A stretch of DNA of 64,000 nt, from NCBI GenBank assembly GCA_905221605.1, contig CAJNDS010000835.1, forward strand, positions 560,001-624,000. The letters run 5' to 3'. Shown piece by piece: positions 11,983 to 21,700 of the stretch. The first letter of the stretch is position 1, and every line of letters begins with the position of its first letter. The notes below the pieces were generated by a model. The model was not told the origin of the DNA and made no database searches. It was given only the letters and a program-made list of their open reading frames with translations. A program made the translations under genes and the position numbers. The DNA comes from Symbiodinium natans (Eukaryota; Sar; Dinophyceae; Suessiales; Symbiodiniaceae).

Positions 11983-12729
11983 TATATGTATTTATTTATA
12001 CATAGATGTGTGTGTGTGTGTGTTTGTGTGTGTCTCTGCGTGCTTCTAGAGATGATTCATATTCATGTTCCATCCAGTAATTAGGGGGAGCAATGTTTAA
12101 AGTCCCGATGGGTAGCTGCAAAGATCACTCTGGGCTTCGTAGCTTTGTTCAGCAAGCCTTCCCCCCCAACCCAAGCACATTCTTACAACGGCGTAGAACA
12201 GTGCAAGAGCACTTTCCAAGAGTTGTAAATCTGGGAATCGGCTTCGAGCAAAACAAGGCACCCTTGCCCGACTTCAACTCAGTTTGTGAATTCCATGCCG
12301 CTGTAGACCTCAAGCCCTACAGCCTCTAGCACTACAGAGAGTAGTACTGGTACCTCGCTTGCTGCAGGTACGGCTTCTTCGACCTCTCCATGTCCAAGGA
12401 GGGGCGGAGGGTTCCAGGCCATTTGCGTTGCGCATGCGGTGACTCCTATTCAGTCCTTCGAAAAGCCTTGTCGCTCTCACAGTGCAGATGCTCTCCACAG
12501 TGGATTAAGGCAAACATGATCGAGTAGGGACCAAAGGCAATGCCGTGCTTCAACACGCGGTGTCATCTGAGTGTGGCCACTGTAGCATCGTGCCCCCCAG
12601 GACGAGATCAAGCTTGAGTCGATCAATTGGAAGGGAAATGTCATCCACACTGAGATCGTGGAGCCGTATGACGGCGTTGACACAAAGAAGGCCCTGATCA
12701 TGTTCTTGAAGATTCTTGAGCCCTCATGA
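1390..12729 (+). CDS. Purple-acid-phosphatase-like metallophosphoesterase, multi-exon
   Basis: Probable binuclear-metal phosphoesterase of the purple/tartrate-resistant acid phosphatase type, hydrolysing phosphomonoesters. Exons read from motifs and splice phase: ~1390-1450 (acidic linker, weak), 2085-2167, 2532-2567, 3322-3395, 4618-4743, 4947-5038, 5397-5552, 5769-5932, 6479-6516, 7071-~7105, ~7788-7880, 8013-8083, 9367-9422, 9739-9774, 10242-~10276, 11759-11853, 12368-12398, 12600-12729 (stop TGA at 12727). Joined exons read smoothly: MSDGIYGNPEWYKGL, then VFVVGDWGG (metal motif I), PDYLLNVGDNFYWGG (GDxxY motif), GKPWLSVLGNHDWGG (GNHD motif), FISGGGGGITSE and YGFFDLSMSKDEIKLE near the C terminus. 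Introns begin with GT (2168, 3396, 5039, 5933), GC (4744, 5553, 6517, 8084, 11854) or GA (2568, 12399). The late VTH and GHxH metal-ligand exons were not located; they should lie in 9.77-10.24 and 10.28-11.76 kb. The start codon is not identified. Confidence 0.8.
3678..3803. mobile_element. Palindromic MITE-like element, type D
   Basis: A stretch of about 126 bp whose two ends are imperfect inverted repeats: the left arm begins TCCTAGGTAGGAT and runs into GGGGGACCCTT, and the complement of the right arm reads TCTAGGGGATAGGAT then GGGGGGACCCTT. It lies in the phosphatase intron 3396-4617. No target duplication is evident and it has no coding capacity. Confidence 0.5.
3993..4092. mobile_element. 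MITE-like element, type C, copy 1
   Basis: A 100-bp element bounded by ACTATATCCCCC on the left and the complement of ACTATACTCC on the right. It aligns along its length with 10479-10578, sharing internal AACCCAAGAGG.CATTAA and TTAAGGTTCTAAGG blocks. Intronic. The equal length and matching ends argue for mobility and not for chance similarity. Confidence 0.6.
5284..5360. mobile_element. Dispersed intronic repeat, type B, copy 1
   Basis: This segment resembles 61511-61595: both carry CCCTTAGGGTCCCTTT near the left and GGCCCCTATA near the right, separated by a diverged AT-rich middle. It lies in the phosphatase intron 5039-5396. Terminal inversion is weak. Confidence 0.4.
6011..6102. mobile_element. 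Palindromic MITE-like element, type A, with 9-bp target duplication
   Basis: A 92-bp element starting TGGGGATGTTCC and ending GGAGCATCCCA, so the arms form a roughly 30-bp imperfect inverted repeat around a centre containing AATAGGGGGTAC. It is flanked by the 9-bp direct repeat ACTCGGAAC (6002-6010 and 6103-6111), a probable target site duplication. It lies in the phosphatase intron 5933-6478. Relatives occur at 14918-15029 and 63750-63849. Confidence 0.65.
6936..7007. repeat. AT-rich dinucleotide microsatellite
   Basis: Runs of TA/AT with interspersed TACATATG motifs in a phosphatase intron. Similar AT tracts occur near 11870-11892, 21676-21718 and 25355-25378, all intronic. Confidence 0.8.
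9178..9197. repeat. GA dinucleotide microsatellite
   Basis: About ten GA units followed by degenerate GAGAGC-type repeats, within the phosphatase intron 8084-9366. Confidence 0.75.
10309..10411. repeat. Interstitial telomere-type tract (CCCTAAA)n
   Basis: About fourteen near-perfect CCCTAAA units, one of the longest such tracts here. It is intronic in the phosphatase gene and flanked by unique sequence on both sides, so it is not a chromosome end. Confidence 0.95.
10479..10578. mobile_element. MITE-like element, type C, copy 2
   Basis: A 100-bp partner of 3993-4092 with the same end motifs (ACTATATCCCCC left, complement of ACTATACTCCCC right). It lies in the phosphatase intron between the exon at about 10242-10276 and the exon starting at 11759. 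Confidence 0.6.
11643..11764. repeat. 14-bp direct repeats flanking a telomere-type tract at an intron 3' end
   Basis: GAACTCAGGAGAAG occurs at 11643-11656 and again at 11751-11764, exactly 108 bp apart. Between them lies an A-rich stretch and five CCCTAAA units (11687-11724). The second copy spans the splice acceptor of the exon starting at 11759 (CTCAG then GAGAAG). This resembles intron gain or extension by duplication of a splice-site-like target. Confidence 0.6.
11944..12030. repeat. TTTA and GT microsatellites
   Basis: About eleven TTTA units (11948-11991) followed by a GT run (12008-12023), in the phosphatase intron 11854-12367. Confidence 0.85.
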
Positions 12730-13308
12730 AGGCATGTGGCTGTTTTAGGGATTGCAGCGTGAGCCCGTCAGGATTCGAATGTGGAGTATCAATCCTTGTT
12801 GTAAACATGAAGAGTGTCTATAAGCAGCAGGGCCCTGAAGCAATGTTCAGAATGTGGAGTATCTACAATAGGGGCGCCCAACCATGGCCCTGATGTTTCG
12901 CTGGAGCAGCAGCCTAAACCATTGAAGCAGTCCCCGCACGCAGTGTGCGTGTGCGAAGGCCATAGACTTTCAGAGCTAGGCGGTTGGCAAAAACAACGCC
13001 CTAGACCCTCACGACCCATGAACTGGCATCCCCAAACCTGACTGCCGTCAGCTAGGCGGGTGGCAAAAAGAAACCGGACCGCCAAGTCCTGAAAACATGA
13101 CAAACTGCCATCCCAACAACACACTCCGATTTCGACTCCCAAGCCTGACCCCCCACTCTCAAGCCACTCTCAAGCCTGCAGACCCGAAGCTGGCCCTAGG
13201 CATCCTGAAGCACTTTGATGTGTAGGGTATATCCTAAACCCGAACTAAACCCCCAAACCTTAATTATGCAAGGGCACCCGATAACCCTAAAACCCCCAGA
13301 CCTCTCTC

Positions 13309-13394
13309 CCTAAACCCTAGCCCCTAAACCCTAAACCCTAAACCCTAAACCCTAAACCCTAAACCCTAAACCCTAAACCCTAAACCCTAAACCT
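13309..13394. repeat. Interstitial telomere-type tract (CCCTAAA)n
   Basis: About eleven CCCTAAA units, mostly perfect, in the phosphatase-helicase intergenic region. Confidence 0.95.
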
Positions 13395-13490
13395 ACCAGT
13401 CTTTGAGAGGCCGAGCTGGCGCCTTGCGAGGTTCCGAAGCCGGGGTCTCCCTGCTTCAAAGTTGTCAAGTGGCTCGGCTCAGGTTTTGGG

Positions 13491-13554
13491 GTTTAGGGTT
13501 TAGGGTTTAGGGTTTAGGGTTTAGGGTTTAGGGTTAACCCCTAAACCCTGAACC
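13491..13554. repeat. Opposed telomere-type tracts, TTTAGGG then CCCTAAA
   Basis: Six TTTAGGG units run directly into CCCCTAAACCCTGAACCC, so the two orientations meet head to head around 13535. Only about 95 bp separates this from the opposite-orientation tract at 13309-13394. Confidence 0.85.
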
Positions 13555-14917
13555 CTATAAAGTCTAGAGTTCAGAGGCTCGAGCCGAATGAGACCGGAAG
13601 CAAGACCAAGGGAGCTAAGGGAGAATGGCGATGAACAAAGAAGAACAAGAGTAAGAGGGCTGAGTTTTTTTTTGTTTCAGGGCTTGCGGGTCTCGGAGTT
13701 TAGGGTTAAGTGTTCACTTGTTGTTCCGATGTCTGTGCGCCTGGGACCAGCACCCGTGCCTCAAAAAGGGCGCCGGGCTTGGGGTTTAGGCTTAAGAGCT
13801 TGGGGGTTTGGGGCTTGTAAGCTTGCTTGCTAGGGTGCTGAGCGCTTGCCGTCATGTCACTTTGGTGGAGCTCATGGGCTAGTGAGGGGGGCCATCGGGA
13901 CGGTTGCCTTGCCATTGACCTAGGTGGGCCATGCAGGATGGCATTCACTCGAATCCAGATTGGTTTCCTGGCCTTACTCCGCTTCCTAGCTGCAAGGAGG
14001 CTTACGAGGGTTTTTTTTGATTGTCTGGGAAACCATAATTTTGCTTGTCTGGGAAACCATAAACCCACCACGTCAAGATGATGATGCCCAATCCACGTTT
14101 GCGTCAACAGGGGGTTATAGTTTCCTCGTATGGCATAGGGCGCAAGATCCCACTACTGGTGGTTGATTGGGTCCTTCCGGTGGTGGTTTCCTGGCTTCCC
14201 AGGTCTTCACCCATGTCCAAGTTCCAGGACAAGTTCTACCGAGAACACAAGAATGGCTGTGGCAAGCCATGCTGACCGACTAGCTAGCACGAATCAGATG
14301 CCTGCATGTGCAGAAGGCCACATGCTGAACCATCCCGGGAAGCTTCAAATATGCAAGCTGCCATCTGTGTCTTTTGCAGGTCGTGCTTATGATGGAGATG
14401 CGGGGGGGAGTAGTCGGATGTGAGGGGCAGGCAGGCTTCTGCATTCAAAGTTGACCCGTGGAACATCTATACTGCCAGTGCCCCTTCACAGTCTACATTC
14501 AGCAGGCTTGAGCCGAAGCATGATGGAAATAATGCGGTCGCCAAGGGCCCAACGCTAACCCATGCGTCAATGCTTCATTTCTGGCGAAAGCCTCCGTCAA
14601 CAGCGCCATGAAACCTCCCATAACCGACCTTAAGACCCTTGAAAACTCCAGAGGTCCTCACCCACTCAGCCTGTAGATCCCTAAACCCTTCCCCCTGCCC
14701 CCTGTTGGCCCAAAAAAGCCCCAAACCCTTTAACGCCTCCCTCCGCCCCCCGCCCCACCACCCCAAAGCCTCGAGCCCCATGGTCTGCCCAAGCGTGTGG
14801 CGAGCCGCAGCCTGGCCACTGCGGCGCCATGGCTGCCAGGCGATGCCATGGCCCGGGCCTTAAGGGTGCGAAATCCTTGCCTTCACTGGGGTTCTTGTTC
14901 CGGTGTTCATGAGCGGT

Positions 14918-15029
14918 TGGGATGTTTCCCCTCCTGAAACTCACAGTCCTTCGTATAGGGATGAGAATAGGGGGTACTATAAACCCGATGAAGGACTGTT
15001 GGTACAAGGGTATAAGGGGGAACGCCCCA
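14918..15029. mobile_element. Palindromic MITE-like element, type A, copy 2
   Basis: A 112-bp element starting TGGGATGTTTCCCC and ending GGGGGAACGCCCCA, with internal CAGTCCTT and AAGGACTG arms around AATAGGGGGTACTATA. It matches the layout of 6011-6102 and 63750-63849. No clear target duplication is visible. Confidence 0.6.
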
Positions 15030-15737
15030 AATTATAGGGTTTGATGGCCAAAGGAACCGTGTCCCTGTGGCGGTAGCTCATTTCAAGATCCTTCAGCACG
15101 ACCCAGGTTTGCGTTTCGGGTTTGGGATTAGGGCCTACCTTGTTCTTTTTGTCAAGATCTTTGAGTTACAATTGCCAGGAACCAATTTTTACTATCACTA
15201 TATCCATATCATGGCAACCGTTTCGAGTTTGTAGGGCTTCAATTGGTGCTCCCTTGTCGCAGCAAGCGCCCTTAAACTGAAACCCACAACCTATAGCAGT
15301 GCCCTGCAGTGCGTCTGACGTGTCAGCTAGGCAGGTAGCCAAAGCAACCCAAACCAGGGCATAGGGTCCATAGGGTTAGGGTGTAGGACAACAAACCGGT
15401 GTTTGTGAAGTAGCCTTGGGCGGTAGGGGAGTAGTGCTTGCTCGATTCGGTAATGCGCAAGCTCCCTGATAGCACCTGGTATTGTGATGCGCTGCGAATA
15501 TGCCCCCGCGTTTTGCTGTGGGCCTTGGTGGTGCATATGGGCGTATAGTGAGTCAGTGTCAGAACAGCGTTGGCCCATACGTGAGTTTGCAGCGAGGTGT
15601 TGGGTCCCTAACATGGTTGTGGCCTTAGGGCTTTCGGTGGTAGGGGTGAGTGTGTCAGGGTTTGCCCAAAGTGGTGCCGTGGAATCTGCGTGCCAGAGTG
15701 GATTGAGCCCGAGAGCAAGCCACGAAACTTCAAACAG

Positions 15738-18700
15738 GTGGCAGGCGACCACTTTGCAGCTCCGGTGGCGCTCGATGATGTCACGGCGTTTGAAGCAGAG
15801 CCCAGACACGAAACCCAAAAAGGCATGGGGGTGAAAGGCTCAGGGACTCTCACTAAATGAACCCTTAGACAGTGAGTACATATGGTTTTTGTAGGGTCTC
15901 GGGAGCTCAGCGCTTAGCAACGAATACTAGAATGCTTGATTTGTTGGATTTGCATCGTGCATTCCATTCTTCCGTTGCGTTTGCGTGTCTTTGACCTGCA
16001 CTTTCTTGTGACCATCATAAGCTGCAGTGCAGTGTTCTTGAGCGAAAGCTTGCATGAAGCGGTTGTTCGTTCCTTTCACAGAAGCTTTTCTGGCCGATGT
16101 GCCACCCCTGGATGCGGATGGGTTGAAGTTACAAGTTACAGGTAGGTGTAGGGCATGCGAACCTATAGTTCATGGTTCGTTTGGACTCCAATGACGAGCT
16201 CGTGTGCTGCGCTCCGTCGCCTGCGTTTTGCCCAGGAAGCTGAATACCGGCTCCGGCATCTCCTTCGACTCATTTGCAGCTTGGCATAGCCTCATACCAC
16301 AAGGGTCGGTACGACTTCATTCAGGGGCGACTTGGAGGATGGGTGCTGGGGTAGTAGGGATGCGCGAATGGCGCATAGATGCTGATTGGTTCATGGCCAC
16401 GCAGTCTTGCCGTCGCACAATCAAACTCCCCTCAACCCGAAAGAGGCGTTCAACGGCTGCAGCACAGGCAGCTTGCAGCAAGACTTAAGAGTAGCTTGTC
16501 TGAGCTGCCCACACATCCCTATAAAAGCCTTAAGAAGACAAGAGCACGCTGGACGAAATGCCTATCATCTGCAAGCCCCCCCATCCCCCTCAAGCCTCCC
16601 AGACCCTGGCTTTGGAAACCCTAACCCCCAAAACAGACCTTAAACCTAAAAGTTCGAAGCCCTATGCCTCATCCCCAAAGGGCCTTAGGCCTCGAGCTCT
16701 TACCCAGGATCTCCATCCGGACACCCTGCGCGGGCTGCAGGAAGCTTTCCGATTTGCAGAGGCCACGTCCGTGCAGGCTGAGGCCTGGCATCTCGGGGCT
16801 GAAAAAGGTTAGCAGGTGGTCTGGGGGTAATTTCGGGATATTTCGGGTTGAAAGAGGGGGTTTGAGGGGTCTGAAGGTAGGGTGTCTACAAGGGGTGTAG
16901 TTGGGATTAAAGGGGTTTAGGGGCTGCTATTCATTTTGGGAACTCCTCAAGTTTGACCTTCCGCTTGAATCGCCTATTATGGAGCCTGTGGCCAGAAGAC
17001 TTGTTCGGGGCTCATTCCCCGCTTTACAGCTTGAAGGGTAAGTTGTGCCCACCTCTGCCAGTGGCAGTGGTTGTGTCTGTTCATGGCCGAGGCACTGTGG
17101 CCAAATCACGACAAGCTTCACAGAGCACAGCTCACAGTAGGAATCAGGGTCCGAATTCGTAGTGATGCCCGTCGCAGGTTGCTAGCAATCGTGCCAGTTC
17201 TTGAACATTAAGCTGGGCCTAGCCTCGGGGGAAGCCAAAAAGGGTTTACGGTCCTTAAATAGGGTTTGGGGTTTATTCAGGCTTGAGGGTTTGTGGTCTA
17301 CAGTCTATATAGGTGAGCGGGGATGATGGTCGCATAGGCATATGATCCCAATGTTAGGGTTAGAAAGATCACAGTGACAGCCCCCACAAACAAGTCTTTT
17401 CCCACTTTTCTACTAACAGCGTGAAGACAAGTCCAGGTGCTCCCAGAACTGCTTGCTGCAGATGCCAGAGGAGTTGCACACATGCTCCGGTTTAGGGTTT
17501 GCATTCATGCGCTTTTGAGAGAGGATCAGACGGCCGTTGCACTTTAATTTGTCCTGTACATATTGGACATGATTGTTCCGAGCGGTTTGTTGTTGATATG
17601 TTTGATCCGTGCATGGCTCTGGATAGGAACTGACTTCGTCCTCAACGCTCGCACAGGCGCGGCGCATGTCTGCCACAGCACTATGGTCGTAGTCGTAGCG
17701 GGTTCGAATTGAGGAGGCTAGGGTGTATGATCCCACTGGGTGGGCGAAATTCTTGTCAACCTTCAATCGAAGCCCAGGTACTGGCAAGACCCTCGCCTAC
17801 CTGATTCCTGCTGTGGAGCATGTGCTGAAGAACCCACCCCCGGGAATCGGGGTACTCATTGCCGCGCCTTCGCGTAACTGGGCGGGCAGCTGACGTGAAG
17901 TGCCCTCCCCGCCAAAGAAAGGAGAGGCAAAGCCCTACCGACCCTAAACCCTAACAAGGGCCTCTGCATCTCCAACACTGCATGCAGTCTACACTACACA
18001 TTTCCTTGGGAGCCAAGTGACCCCCTACTCCCCAAATGCTACAATCCTCCGAAAAAAAACAAAAAAGGGTACCCGGCAACCCCACTTACTTCTCACGGTT
18101 TCGGCATCCCAGAAGCCACTAAGGTGAGCTTGTGATACAGATCACCCGAGATGCCGAGACGCTGTGCTCCTATCACAACTTGCAACCTGGCAGGCGACCG
18201 GAGTTCAAAGATGTTCAAAGGTCAGGGGTATTGCTCTACTTTAAGTGTCGACACATACTTAGAACAGTATTAGTATTTAGGCGGGTGCCGGGGGAGCGAA
18301 AGAGTTTAGGCCTTAGGGTTTTGGACAGGTTCGGCAGGTTCGGGCCGTGTCTCCCTTCCCTTCAATGTAAAAGAGGATGGAGTGGTCTTCTTTCACGAGG
18401 TGGAGACCCGCTGTGTCTGCATGTTGCCACACCGCCCCGGTCTGAACCGACTCCTTACATGTATGGGGGGTCAGCTGAGCCCGCCAAGGGCTATCTCTTG
18501 GATTCGGGATTAGGGTAGCTTAGGGCAGATGATCCCCATTTTTCCGGGGTTATAAGGTGGTCCCTGCAGCTTCCTGAATCCTTCGGCTCTGTCATGCTCA
18601 TGGTGCCGAGGCAAGTGGTGCCTATCATCGGTGGGGTGGCCCGATCCAAGGCCTTCCTTTTCGGAGGTTCTAGGGCAAAACCCCAAAAAACATCCCAAAC

Positions 18701-21700
18701 GAACAGCATCGCTAGGTTTCGGGACTCTCTGACCCCTCGAATCCTTGAGGTTTTAGGATTTTGTCCGCTTTAGCTTGAGAGTCAAGCCCTTCTTTGAAGG
18801 ATGAGTCGAACATCCGACGCCGCCGGCCCGCCATCCTAGTGGGCACCCTGGTGCCCCCAGCCTTGTTTCAAGGGACTAAGGGAGGAACCCTTATAAGGGA
18901 GCCTTAGCGGCTACCTAGGTATGTAGGGGCTATAGTATATTTCGATATATAGATGGGTTATATAGGGGTACATTGGCACAGGCCCAAGTGTGATAAAAGG
19001 CTGGCACTTGCGCATTCGATTCTGCCAGGCGGTTCGACTCCATAGTAGACACTGTTTCACCCCTCTGTCGGATGCTTTAGGGGTGCAGCGGCTACTCGAA
19101 CCCCCTGATGTGATGATTTCCACGCAGGCTTCCTTGATTTCGTACGTTTCCACGATGTGCGCTCGAAACCCCAGAGTTTACCGGCCTGCAGTCCTTTGCT
19201 GTCCAGCTTGGAGATGTTGTTTCTTTTCTGCCAGCATCGTTTCGGCCACGACTGCTGCTTCTACGTTCGGCATGATTCCCAAATCCTAGTCGATATGTTG
19301 AGCACCTTTGGGGACTAATGAAACCCTAAGCCCTACAGTTCATGCTCCGTACACTGAGGATGAAAGCAGCATGGTCCCTATTTTCATGGGTTCCAAAGGC
19401 AGTCAGTCAGTTGATGCCAGGCGAAGCTCGTGGAGCATTTCGAGGCCACCTCACGCACTTCAGCTGCAGCACTTAGGTGACAGAGACACTGTGACTGTGG
19501 AGTTCAGGGCTTATAGATCTCCGTAGGGTGTGTGTGGGGGCTACAGGGTTTAAGCTTCTACCGCTTGTAGGGTTCCTAGGGCTGTGCGCTTGAAGTCCGC
19601 CCGCCGTCCACATTTCCCCCAAAAAAATTGTAGAATAATGAAGGCATCAGCTCGTCCGGGGTATGTGCGTGCCGACTTTATATGAGCCCAAGATGCCTTT
19701 TTCGGGATTTTTGGGGGGGTTTGTTTGCTGAGTTTAGGGCTCCCCGGCAAGGTATGCGTCCAGGGGTGGCATTTAAAGGATTGCCGGAGAAGGGCAGAGG
19801 TTGCTGAACTTCCCAATATTCAGCGCAAGTGAACACGATTCCCTGTTGGGGGGAGGAGGAGAGCCGGGGGGGAGGGCATCCCGTCAGCCAGGATTCAACA
19901 TTAAGAAGGTTCTATCATGCCAAGACGGGTGTCGGAGTGGCCGTTGAACCTTAGCCAGTGGTCCGGGCCGGGGCTTTCCCCCTGCAGGCTTAAGCATGTA
20001 TTTAGAGGCTCTCTAGGGCGCCTCACCCGTCTTGCATGGCCCGCTCTCAGAAGCGCCGCCGGGAGTTGCATCGACTCTCATGTGGAGTAGCACATATCAC
20101 GGTTTTGGTGGCGGTACATAGGGCTCCCAATATTGCTGAGTGCACGTGTGTATATGTCTATTATGTGTATATACTTGGGGAATACTACAAATTACCCAAC
20201 ATCACCTCTCCATAGGTCTTGGGCCGAAAGCCACTTGCCGAGGCTTTGAGACTCTCTTCGAGGCCTTGTCCATACTGGTGCTGGATGAGTGCGACCGGCT
20301 CCTGCATGAAGCCACCCGGCACGGCATATGTGCGTTCCCTTAAAGGTGGGGGGGGGGGGGATACCCCGTCATGGGATACGTAAGCCCTGTCATACGGATC
20401 CCCAGAAGGGGAGCCCTAATTTTGGGGCACATGTTAGTTCTTCAGGAGGTTGGGTTTGGTGCCGGTTGGGGCTCGTGTGCGTTCAACACCTGCGTGGAGG
20501 GTGTAAAGTCGTCGCAACTTCAAGTCTAAGCTGGATCCGGGCCTCGCTGATGAGTTTGGGGTGGGGACGGGGAGGGTTGGGCCTTCTGCTACACACAGTC
20601 CTACATCTCAAGCTTTTGCAAGTGCTGGAGCATTCGGCCGCCACTCTCAGGAAAGCTTGCCGGCATTTCTGGCATACTTGCCAAGGCAGCCACAGCGCCA
20701 AGCAATGCTGGTGTCAGCGACCATATCTGACGAGGTATGGGTTTAGTCACTTTTCCTGGCTGGGCTTCTGCGTGATCTCTCCATAGCAAGATGCGTTCGG
20801 GCCACGACGTAGGCTCATACCTGAGCAGGTGAAGCAACTCTACGCGAACTTCTGCCGGCCTGGCTTTCGTCAGCTAAACTGCATACGCGGTGTGCCCACA
20901 CACGAGGCCTGATGCATCCTAGTTGTTCCTAAACCCTATATAAACCCTGAACCCTAGACCAGGAGGGAGGAAACCCTAAACCCTAAAGATGCATCCTAGT
21001 TTGGCGTATTGGATGCTGACCACTGCAGACTTCATGTGTGGTGTGTTGCCAAACAGTTAAGGGATCCCAAATGCCTGCCTTTCAATGTCACAAGGCAGTC
21101 GAGCAATCTGTTGCCTTTGCTCCGCCTCTCTTGCTTGGCACAGCTCTGCGGCGCCTAACCTGCACCTGTGGTATGCCTTTCGTATTCACAAAATTGGTAA
21201 ATGACACCTTATCATAAGTGTAGATGCATATGTACATGTGTACATATTTGTTTGTTTACTCAGGTTTATAATGTTAATGACACTCATGCAAACATACATA
21301 GCGTGTTATAGGTAGGCAGATACTTAGGCCGTGCTTGCATGTGATTCCATGATGATTTCAGATCTCACGACTTACCGTAGGTTCAGGGTTTGCGCTGAGG
21401 TCAAAGGTGTGGGTGATTGGCTGACTGTTACTTTGTGCTCGGTGCGCAGTGCTTGATTTGCGTAGGCCCCACCCCACTTTGCATGCCTCTCTTCTTCTGG
21501 TGCATCCGAGCACCCTAACCGCTCAGTTCCCTTGCTGAGGAATGCGCTGGACCAAGAGATCCGCGACAACCCACTGTCGCACAAGGTTCAATAGAAAGCA
21601 ACCGAAACCCTGAAGCTTCCCAGGTTTCAGAACTTAGTAGCAGAGTGGGTAACCTTTAACCTTTTTGCTTTTTGGATATATACATATATATATATATACT

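Larger units (their letters stand above)
12730..15737. other. Intergenic region between phosphatase and helicase
   Basis: No conserved gene is recognised. The region holds telomere-type tracts (13309-13394; 13491-13554) and one MITE-like element (14918-15029). A short open stretch at about 14213-14274 encodes SKFQDKFYREHKNGCGKPC before a stop, which could be an orphan exon, but nothing supports an assignment. Confidence 0.5.
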
